DNA from: Clostridia bacterium
Lineage (GTDB): Bacteria; Bacillota_A; Clostridia; Oscillospirales; Acutalibacteraceae
Length of the DNA stretch: 12,811 bases
NCBI GenBank assembly: GCA_024699005.1
Contig: JAILQN010000043.1
Location: 1 to 12,811, forward strand
Reading direction: 5' to 3'
This document shows, one piece after another, positions 1-6,276 of the stretch (positions within the stretch are counted from its first letter, which is position 1; each line of letters begins with the position of its first letter). The notes under the pieces are model-generated. The model was not told the origin of the DNA, ran no database searches, and saw only the letters and a program-made list of their open reading frames with translations. The position numbers were made by a program, and so were the translations under genes.

Positions 1-513
1 AAAAAAATCCTTGCCGCCACCGACTGGCGCGCGGCGGACAACGGCTACTTCAGAGGCGGCGGGTTCTCATCCCACTTTGTCGCGAAGTACGAGATGCCCG
101 CGACCATGGCAAGACTCAACCTTGTAAAGGGTCTTGGGCCGATGCTTCAGATAGCGGAGGGCTGGATCATAGCGCTTCCCGACGAGGTCACCGACACCCT
201 TATGGCGCGTACCGACCCGACCTGGCCCTGCGAGTGGTTCACGCCGCGCTGCGACGGCAAAGAGGGCAGCCCGTTCAAAACCGCCTATGACCTTATGAAC
301 AACTGGGGCGCGAACCACGGCGCTATCTCCTACGGACATATCGGCGCGGACCTTATCATCATGGCGTCTATGCTCCGCATCCCGATCGCTCTGCACAACG
401 TACCCGACGGCGATATCTTCCGTCCGGCGGCATGGGGAGCTTTCGGTATGGACAAAGAGGGATCGGACTTCAGGGCGTGCAAGACCTACGGTCCGATGTA
501 TAAGAACTTCTGA
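1..513 (+). CDS. fucI: L-fucose isomerase, C-terminal part (5' end outside window)
   Basis: This is the last 170 residues of FucI, the cytoplasmic Mn-dependent aldose-ketose isomerase that converts L-fucose to L-fuculose (it also accepts D-arabinose). Reading frame 1 is open from the first base to TGA at 511-513. The C-terminal signature of the family is clear: [40 protein letters not shown], the run [11 protein letters not shown], and the ending [12 protein letters not shown], which closely parallels the end of E. coli FucI. The His in NWGANHG (codon 316-318) corresponds to the metal-ligand His528 of E. coli FucI. The family is about 590 residues long, so roughly 420 residues lie upstream of the window. 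A strong terminator follows, so the gene ends a separate transcription unit, presumably with other fucose-catabolism genes upstream (inference). Identification is firm. Confidence 0.95.
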   Translation, partial: KKILAATDWRAADNGYFRGGGFSSHFVAKYEMPATMARLNLVKGLGPMLQIAEGWIIALPDEVTDTLMARTDPTWPCEWFTPRCDGKEGSPFKTAYDLMNNWGANHGAISYGHIGADLIIMASMLRIPIALHNVPDGDIFRPAAWGAFGMDKEGSDFRACKTYGPMYKNF

Positions 514-543
514 TTCTCCGGAACGCATTTTTTCACAGATACA

Positions 544-575
544 GCGGGACTGCCGAAAACAGTCCCGCCTTTTTT
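544..575 (+). terminator. Rho-independent terminator after fucI
   Basis: A perfect 9-bp stem (GCGGGACTG at 544-552 with CAGTCCCGC at 560-568) encloses a 7-base loop and is followed by one C and six T (570-575). It lies 30 bases after the fucI stop codon and separates fucI from the downstream glycosidase operon. Confidence 0.93.
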
Positions 576-599
576 ACGGCAAAACCGCGCAAATCGTTA

Positions 600-628
600 T
601 TGCCTTGAGAAAAATTGTGTGATAGAAT
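600..628 (+). promoter_or_regulatory. Candidate sigma-70/sigma-A promoter for the glycosidase operon
   Basis: TTGCCT (600-605, 4/6 match to TTGACA) is followed after 17 bases by TAGAAT (623-628, 5/6 match to TATAAT), with a TG dinucleotide at 620-621 giving an extended -10. Transcription would start near 635, leaving a leader of about 214 bases before the GTG at 849. Alternatives in the same AT-rich stretch are TTGAGA (605-610) with TATTGT (628-633), and TTAACC (710-715) with TATAAA (734-739, 18-base spacer). The sequence does not decide between them. The position between a terminator and the first gene of a long co-directional cluster makes a promoter here likely. Confidence 0.45.
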
Positions 629-640
629 ATTGTTCATATT
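626..640. promoter_or_regulatory. Candidate operator palindrome at the putative transcription start
   Basis: AATAT (626-630) and ATATT (636-640) form a perfect interrupted palindrome around TGTTC. It overlaps the end of the candidate -10 and the predicted start site, where a repressor would act. The arms are short and AT-only in AT-rich DNA, so chance is a real alternative. No regulator gene lies in the window to match it with. Confidence 0.2.
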
Positions 641-752
641 GATGTTGCACAAAATTTACACTTAAAAACGCGGCAAATACTTGCTGTTTGTCAAACCTTA
701 TGTTATACCTTAACCTGAAAACAATACAGACGGTATAAATTGTCGCTGTCAC

Positions 753-790
753 GGCGGGGTAACGGGTTCATATTCTGAAAACACCCCGCC
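753..790 (+). promoter_or_regulatory. Leader RNA hairpin upstream of the operon
   Basis: GGCGGGGT (753-760) and ACCCCGCC (783-790) are perfectly complementary. They enclose a 22-base loop in which TTCA (767-770) can pair with TGAA (776-779). It is a GC-rich structure inside an AT-rich leader, 58 bases before the GTG start. No T-tract follows, so it is not an intrinsic terminator. It could be an mRNA-stabilising element, part of an unrecognised leader regulator, or a protein-binding dyad. I do not recognise a known riboswitch. Confidence 0.4.
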
Positions 791-801
791 CCGACGAGCA
801 G

Positions 802-819
802 GATAGAATATATCTTATC
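802..819. repeat. AT-rich imperfect palindrome before the first operon gene
   Basis: GATAGAATATATCTTATC is an 18-base dyad in which seven of nine pairs match, with one G-T and one A-C. Its first ten bases, GATAGAATAT, also occur at 621-630 over the candidate -10 box. A second small dyad, ATTATCATAAT, follows at 820-830. This could be a second regulator site or a secondary -10 element; there is no good -35 partner at 781-786. Confidence 0.25.
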
Positions 820-836
820 ATTATCATAATATCAGA

Positions 837-842
837 GCGAGG
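837..842 (+). promoter_or_regulatory. Ribosome binding site that fixes the GTG start of the first operon gene
   Basis: GCGAGG (837-842, core GAGG 839-842) lies six bases before GTG at 849. The first in-frame ATG, at 864, is preceded by an A-rich codon run with no purine-rich Shine-Dalgarno element, so the GTG is the better start. Confidence 0.6.
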
Positions 843-848
843 TTCATT

Positions 849-2525
849 GTGAAAAAAACTGATATGCGCAGTATTCACGGCGCGGACAGACTGGGCCGTG
901 TGATACCCGATACGAACGGACGGCGTGATCGTCTGGTCGGAATGTTCTATTTTGTCTGCAACTCGTTTCACTCCGGCACAGGTCCCGTGGACGTTAGCAA
1001 GGTAATCGCGGAGGATCCCACCGCCGCCACCGATATGGATCATCCGGCGTGGAGCGGCAGCGCCTACTGGGGCGAACCGCTGTTCGGCTATTATATGACG
1101 GAGGACGAGTGGGTCATCCGCAAACATATCGAGATGCTCGGTTTCGCGGACGTGGATTTTCTTGTGTTTGACACTACCAACCGCGCGATATTTTATAATC
1201 AGGTCACAAAAATCATGTCCCTGATTGAGGAATACCTTGACGCCGGTTTCCCTGCGCCTAAAGTCGTGTTTTACACAAACACCGAATCAGGCGACACGGT
1301 AAACGAGCTGTATGACCGCATCTACTCCAAGGGTCTGTACGAAAAAACCTGGTTCCGTCTGGACGGCAAGCCGCTTATAATCGACAAGCCGGAGGAGTGC
1401 CGCCCGGACGCGCGTGAGTTTTTTACGCACCGTATCTCGCAGTGGCCGCTGGAGGAGCAGCACGCGGACGGCTTCCCGTGGATGGAGTTCATCCGTCCGC
1501 AGCGCGTGTACCGCAAAATAGACGGCGCGCCGGAGGTCGTGAACGTGTCCGTCGCCCAGCACCCGAACTGCGCGCACAGCGATTCGGCGTTTTTCGGCGA
1601 GGAAGGCGCCTGGGGCAGGAGCTGGCACAACGGCGGGATGGACATAAGAGAGAATGCCGTTCAGTACGGCTTCAACTTTGCCGAGCAGTGGGAGTACGCC
1701 CTGAAAATCGATCCGGAGATGGTCTTTGTGACAGGCTGGAACGAGTGGACGGCGGGGCAGTGGCGCTGGGACAGACGAGGTCCTTTCACCTACACCGTGA
1801 GGAACGAGGAGGGCGAGTTCACATATTACCGCGCGGGCATACAGGAGATGCGCGCCGTCATGTGCGACTGCTGTTCCCTTGAATACAGCCGCGACATAGA
1901 ACCCATGAAGGGCGGCTATTTTGATAATTACTATATGCAGCTTATCGAATATATAAGACGCTATAAGGGCGGCGAAGCGGCTCCCCTCGACGACGGGGAC
2001 GGGCTTGTCTACGCAGACTATCCGTCGGGCAACGCCGCGCGCGACCACGACGGGAACGGCAATACCCATTACACACAGCCCGGCGGCGCGAACGACATAC
2101 GCCGAATGACGGTATCCGCCGATAATGACAGCCTGATTTTCACCGCGGAATGCGCGGAGCCGATACGCAGGCAGGGCAACTATACGCGGCTCTACGTGGT
2201 CCCTGTGAATCAGGAGCACTACGGCAGCGTGCTGGCGCCTTACAAGACAAAAACGTATATTTTTGAACCGGACGGTACGGCGACGGTCTATCTGAATAAA
2301 GAAACCTCTCCGCTTGATAAGGTAAAAGTCACCGTTGACGGCGCAAAAATAAGTTACCGCATACCGAAAAGCCTGCTCTGCCTGCCGGACGAAGGAGAAT
2401 TCCAACTGGATTTCAAATGGGCGGACGGCATCGCCGCGGACAACACGGTAGAGGACTTTTATCTGCGCGGAGACACCGCTCCCTACGGCAGGCTATGCTA
2501 CAGATACGGCTCCGGCAGACAGTAA
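849..2525 (+). CDS. GH99/WbsX-like (beta/alpha)8-barrel protein with C-terminal beta-sandwich, paralogue 1
   Basis: A 558-residue protein with no signal peptide, so probably cytoplasmic. Residues about 25-375 form the barrel: RLVGMFYF near the start, DHPAW, then EPLFGYYMTEDEWVIRKH, a strand ending in VFDTTN (Asp108), and FVTGWNEWTAG with Glu299. The HxxxLxxAxVDxxxFD strand and the GWNEW motif resemble GH99/GH71-type glycosidases and the WbsX family. GH99 enzymes (endo-alpha-mannosidases) have NEWxEG with two essential Glu; here the second is Ala302. Residues 378-558 form a separate beta-rich domain ending in DFKWADGI, DFYLRGD and APYGR, which looks like a carbohydrate-binding module. The start is GTG, and the next gene follows after 19 bases. 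A second copy lies at 6276-8075. It is most likely a glycoside hydrolase of an uncharacterised group acting on imported oligosaccharide; the exact substrate is unknown. A glycosyltransferase role, as the WbsX name implies, is less likely among these neighbours. Confidence 0.72.
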   Translation: MKKTDMRSIHGADRLGRVIPDTNGRRDRLVGMFYFVCNSFHSGTGPVDVSKVIAEDPTAATDMDHPAWSGSAYWGEPLFGYYMTEDEWVIRKHIEMLGFADVDFLVFDTTNRAIFYNQVTKIMSLIEEYLDAGFPAPKVVFYTNTESGDTVNELYDRIYSKGLYEKTWFRLDGKPLIIDKPEECRPDAREFFTHRISQWPLEEQHADGFPWMEFIRPQRVYRKIDGAPEVVNVSVAQHPNCAHSDSAFFGEEGAWGRSWHNGGMDIRENAVQYGFNFAEQWEYALKIDPEMVFVTGWNEWTAGQWRWDRRGPFTYTVRNEEGEFTYYRAGIQEMRAVMCDCCSLEYSRDIEPMKGGYFDNYYMQLIEYIRRYKGGEAAPLDDGDGLVYADYPSGNAARDHDGNGNTHYTQPGGANDIRRMTVSADNDSLIFTAECAEPIRRQGNYTRLYVVPVNQEHYGSVLAPYKTKTYIFEPDGTATVYLNKETSPLDKVKVTVDGAKISYRIPKSLLCLPDEGEFQLDFKWADGIAADNTVEDFYLRGDTAPYGRLCYRYGSGRQ

Positions 2526-2544
2526 ATCGCAAAAGGTATTTAAA

Positions 2545-4602
2545 ATGGAGAAAACTGTAAAAATCACGCCCGAAATCATAAACGAAAAACCCGTCAGCCC
2601 GCTGCTCTGCGGCAACTTTATAGAGCTTGGCTACGGGCTGCAGACAGAGGCGATGTGGGGAGAAATGCTCTTCAACCGCAGTTTCGAGATATTCCCCCCG
2701 TATAAGCAGATAAGCAAAATGTGGTTCGATCTGCTCTATAAAGACGACAAGGGCGAAGAGCAGTATGAAACCGACTGGCGCAAGTTCGACTGGTACCACT
2801 CCGGATATGAGCACAACGCATGGTTCGCCGCGCCGAACGACGTCGAAACCTTTGAAATTCGTGACGATTCGGTTTTTATCACAGAGACGACGCCCTATTC
2901 GCGGGCGACAATCCGGCAGGTTCCGGGCGGAGTCCACGGCAGACACTGTATGCGCGTGGAAAATCCCTCCGGCGCGCCGGGCGGCATGGGGCAGCGCGGC
3001 AAAGTGCTGAAAGCCGGTGAGGAATACCGCTTTTCCGGATATTTCCGCAACGCGGACGAAGCTGACGTCAGCGTGACCGTCGCCCTGCACAGGGACGGAG
3101 ACTTTACTGCCCCGCTTGAAAAAGCAACATTCATTCTGACCGCCGGCGATACGGAGTTCGGTGAATACTCTCATACGTTCAGACCGGACGCCGACTGCCG
3201 CGCCATGCTTTGCGTCTGGATAGAGAACGGCGCGATAGAATGCGACTGCTTCTCCCTAATGCCCTCTCACACCTGCGGCGGCTGGCGTACGGACGTTATC
3301 GAAAAGGCAAAAGAGGTCGCGCCGCGCGTCATCCGCTGGCCGGGCGGCTGTTTCGCGTCGTTCTACGACTGGCGTGACGGCGTGGGTCCGCGCAACGGCA
3401 GAGACCCGTCCGAATCCTACTTCTGGGGCGGTTTTCAGTATAACGACGTAGGCTCTCTTGAAATGGCGGAGTTCTGCGAGGCGGTGGGCGCGCAGCAGAT
3501 GATATGCGTAAATATGTTCCATCCCGACAAAAAAGACTACCTTTACGACGACTGCGGCAGACGCTTCCCGGAGTTTACAGATATAGAGGAGGGCGCGCGC
3601 CTCGCGGCTGACTGGGTGGCATATATGAACGCCGACACCTCGCACCCAATGGGCAGACTGCGCGCGTCGCACGGCAGAGAAAAGCCCTTCGGCGTGCGTT
3701 TCTGGGAGATAGACAACGAGACCTGCCGCTGGTTCAACGCCAAAACCTACGCGCAGGCGGTAAAGGTCTACGCCAGGGCGATGAAGGCTGTGGACCCGAC
3801 AATAAAGATAGGTCTGACAACCTACGCCATCGGCGGCAGCGACGACATCCGCGGAATGCTGGAAATAACCGGCGAATACGTCGACTTTTTCGCCGACCGC
3901 GGACCCGAGGAGAACAACCTCAGGCAGAAACTGTCCATCATACGGGAATACAACCGGCAACACGGTTCGGATATAGGCTACTGCAACACGGAGTGGCTGC
4001 CTTATGATATGTTCTGCTTCAACGTTGACGCGTTCAACTGGACGGACGGCAACAAGAGCTTTATGTTCAGCAAATGGCGCTACGCCATGAACACGTTCCG
4101 CCAGCTTATGATGTGGCAGCGTCAGGGCGGCGACGTGTGGTTTGTGAACTTCAACAACTTCGCCAACACCCACGCGCAGAACGTTCTGGACTCTCCCAAA
4201 GAGGGGGCGTTCATAACCGCCTGCGGGCGCGCGCTCTCGCTTATGTCGCGCTCCCCCGCCGCCAGGGTACTGAAAACGGACGGATATGAGCCAAAGCTCC
4301 TTGACACCGTGCAGGCGCAGGCTTCATGGGATAGAGACCGCACGCGTCTGGTCCTGTATCTCTACAATCTGGAGGACGGCAGACAGACGCTGACTTTCGA
4401 TTACTCCGCGCTTGGCGTAAGTCTCAAAGAGGGCACCGCGCAGACCGTCTTCGCGGACGACCTTTACGATATGAACACGCAGAGCGACCCGGACCGCATA
4501 CGCAGTATGTCGGTCAACGTCGCTCCCGACAACGAAAATAAAACGGTAACGCTTACCGCACCGCGCTACTCTTTCACGATCGCGGTACTGTCAGCGGACT
4601 GA
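2545..4602 (+). CDS. GH51-type alpha-L-arabinofuranosidase-like enzyme with inserted carbohydrate-binding-like domain
   Basis: A 685-residue protein without a signal peptide. The N-terminal strand carries LLCGNFIELGYG and LFNRSFE, the usual GH51 opening. Residues about 100-240 form a jelly-roll insert resembling CBM4/9-type modules (KVLKAGEEYRFSGYFR). The barrel follows, with RWPGGCFASFYDWRDGVGP from Arg264, an acid/base candidate Glu392 in WEIDNE and a nucleophile candidate Glu483 in NTEW. Residues about 573-685 make the C-terminal beta-sandwich. Both catalytic glutamates of this clan-A retaining family are therefore present. The family removes terminal alpha-L-arabinofuranosyl units, and some members are endoglucanases. 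The PGGC form and the embedded binding domain resemble the long, plant-like GH51 type rather than the short bacterial type of about 500 residues. An AAAAGG site at 2531-2536 lies eight bases before the ATG. Family assignment is confident; arabinofuranose specificity is inferred. Confidence 0.85.
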   Translation: MEKTVKITPEIINEKPVSPLLCGNFIELGYGLQTEAMWGEMLFNRSFEIFPPYKQISKMWFDLLYKDDKGEEQYETDWRKFDWYHSGYEHNAWFAAPNDVETFEIRDDSVFITETTPYSRATIRQVPGGVHGRHCMRVENPSGAPGGMGQRGKVLKAGEEYRFSGYFRNADEADVSVTVALHRDGDFTAPLEKATFILTAGDTEFGEYSHTFRPDADCRAMLCVWIENGAIECDCFSLMPSHTCGGWRTDVIEKAKEVAPRVIRWPGGCFASFYDWRDGVGPRNGRDPSESYFWGGFQYNDVGSLEMAEFCEAVGAQQMICVNMFHPDKKDYLYDDCGRRFPEFTDIEEGARLAADWVAYMNADTSHPMGRLRASHGREKPFGVRFWEIDNETCRWFNAKTYAQAVKVYARAMKAVDPTIKIGLTTYAIGGSDDIRGMLEITGEYVDFFADRGPEENNLRQKLSIIREYNRQHGSDIGYCNTEWLPYDMFCFNVDAFNWTDGNKSFMFSKWRYAMNTFRQLMMWQRQGGDVWFVNFNNFANTHAQNVLDSPKEGAFITACGRALSLMSRSPAARVLKTDGYEPKLLDTVQAQASWDRDRTRLVLYLYNLEDGRQTLTFDYSALGVSLKEGTAQTVFADDLYDMNTQSDPDRIRSMSVNVAPDNENKTVTLTAPRYSFTIAVLSAD

Positions 4603-4617
4603 CGGGGGGAACATAAG

Positions 4618-6276
4618 ATGAAAAACGGGCTTTGCCGGCTTTTTGCCGGAGTAAACGACGGGGACACCCTGACGCTTGAGAAGGGCAAGATCTACCATAT
4701 CCGCCCGGAGGATTCATACGACCTGAAGGGCTATTACGTCAGCAACACCGCGAACACGTCCGAAAAGCCCCTCGGTCAGCGCAACACGGCAATGCTGCTG
4801 CAGAACAAAAAGAACGTCACGATAGACGGCAACGGCGCCGTCGTGATGGTGCACGGCAAAATGACGCCGTTCCTTTTTGACCGGTGCGAAAACGTGACCG
4901 TGCGCGACCTGACTGTGGATTACGCCTGCCCGACAATGACCGAATTCACCGTGCTCTCAAACGAGGACGGGGTGTGCCTTCTGCGCTTCAATCCCGACAA
5001 CCGTTTCCGCATTGACGGCAATACCCTGTATTTCCGCGGCGAGGACGGTCCGGACGGCGCCCCCTACTGGGAGCAGGAGTCGGACGCCGGCAACCGCTTT
5101 GTCCGGATTTACGATCCGGCGGCGAAACTCTGCCGGGGTATCGGCAGCGATCAGCTTTCGTTTACCGAAATTGAGCAGACAGACGAACTGACAATTCGGG
5201 TCAGACTGAAATATCCCGACGCCGATTACGTGCCCGGGTACGTGTTTCAGTCAAGAAACATCATACGCGACCAGACCGGCGGGCTGTTTCAGCGCTGCAA
5301 AAACCTGGAGTTACTGCGTCTGCGCGTAAAATTTATGCACGGGCTGGGGATAGTTTCGCAGTTCTGCGAAAACGTGGCGTTCCGCGACTGCGATCTTACC
5401 CCCGGAGAGGGCAGGACCGGCGCGAGTACGGCGGACTTTTTCCAGTTCTCCGGCTGCCGCGGCAAACTCATAGTCGAAAACTGCGTTGCCCGCGGCGCGC
5501 ACGACGACTATATCAACGTTCACGGAACGCATCTGCAGATAACGGAGCTTTCCGGGGACTGCCGGTCGATGACGGTGCGCTTTATGCACGATCAGACCTG
5601 GGGCATGCAGGCATACGAGATCGGCGACAGACTGGAATTCATACGCTGGGACACCTTGAGACCCTACGGCGAAGCTGTCGTGACCGCCTTTGAGAGGCTG
5701 AACGGCAGCGATATACGCCTGACCCTTGACCGACCTGCGCCGGAGGGAGTAATTGTGGGAAAAGACGTCGTGGAAAACGCCACCTGGACTCCCGACCTGT
5801 ACGTTCACGGCTGCGATTTCGGCCCGACGCACGGCAGGGGCGTTCTCTGCACCACGCGCGGCGAAGTCATTGTGGAAAACAACCGTTTTTATCACCTGAG
5901 CTGCTCCCCCCTCGTGGTGGAAGACGACTGCAATTTCTGGTTTGAATCCGGCTACACGACTCACGTCATCTTCCGGAATAACGAGGTCATCGGCTGCAAC
6001 AGCATGCTCAACTATATTGACGCGCCCGTGATACGCTACTCACCCAAGGTCATGAATGAAAACAGCCGCGAATTCGTTCACGGGAAACTCACGCTCACCG
6101 GCAATACGTTCCGGGAGTCGTACACCGGAAGGCACACGGTCAGGCTGGAATACCTTGAGAACGCGGAGATACTTGACAACACTTTTGACGCGCCGCTTAT
6201 GATATCGGCAAAAATGTGCGGCGACGTGCGTCTTGAGGGCAATCATACGCCGAAAAACTGTCAGGAGACCGGATAA
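4618..6276 (+). CDS. GH110-type exo-alpha-galactosidase, right-handed beta-helix
   Basis: A 552-residue beta-helix protein with no signal peptide. GH110 enzymes are inverting alpha-1,3-galactosidases, known from blood group B and linear Gal-alpha-1,3-Gal cleavage. Family landmarks: GVNDGDTLTLEKG (11-23), NVTIDGNGAVVMVHG near 66-80, MHGLGIVSQFCENV, then GASTADFFQFSGCRG with Asp273 and HDDYINVHGTHLQI with Asp296-Asp297. The spacing of these three Asp (23 and 24 residues) equals that of Asp321, Asp344 and Asp345, which I recall as the catalytic residues of the Pseudoalteromonas GH110 structure. A GGGGGGA site (4604-4610) lies seven bases before the ATG, 15 bases after the GH51 stop. The stop TAA shares its last A with the next ATG, indicating translational coupling. 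Characterised members are mostly exported; this one looks cytoplasmic. The exact linkage cleaved cannot be told from sequence. Confidence 0.85.
   Translation: MKNGLCRLFAGVNDGDTLTLEKGKIYHIRPEDSYDLKGYYVSNTANTSEKPLGQRNTAMLLQNKKNVTIDGNGAVVMVHGKMTPFLFDRCENVTVRDLTVDYACPTMTEFTVLSNEDGVCLLRFNPDNRFRIDGNTLYFRGEDGPDGAPYWEQESDAGNRFVRIYDPAAKLCRGIGSDQLSFTEIEQTDELTIRVRLKYPDADYVPGYVFQSRNIIRDQTGGLFQRCKNLELLRLRVKFMHGLGIVSQFCENVAFRDCDLTPGEGRTGASTADFFQFSGCRGKLIVENCVARGAHDDYINVHGTHLQITELSGDCRSMTVRFMHDQTWGMQAYEIGDRLEFIRWDTLRPYGEAVVTAFERLNGSDIRLTLDRPAPEGVIVGKDVVENATWTPDLYVHGCDFGPTHGRGVLCTTRGEVIVENNRFYHLSCSPLVVEDDCNFWFESGYTTHVIFRNNEVIGCNSMLNYIDAPVIRYSPKVMNENSREFVHGKLTLTGNTFRESYTGRHTVRLEYLENAEILDNTFDAPLMISAKMCGDVRLEGNHTPKNCQETG

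Noticed and set aside
663..676. TAAAAACGCGGCAA as a CcpA cre site
   Set aside because: By my comparison only about seven of ten constrained positions of the cre consensus fit and the site is not symmetrical; too weak to call.
1287..2405. 372-codon open frame on the minus strand
   Set aside because: It lies entirely opposite the GH99-like gene, its protein shows no recognisable family motif and is rich in Arg, Val and His, as expected from the complement of GC-biased codons. It is a shadow frame.
3256..4173. 305-codon open frame on the minus strand
   Set aside because: It is antisense to the catalytic part of the GH51 gene and has no recognisable domain.
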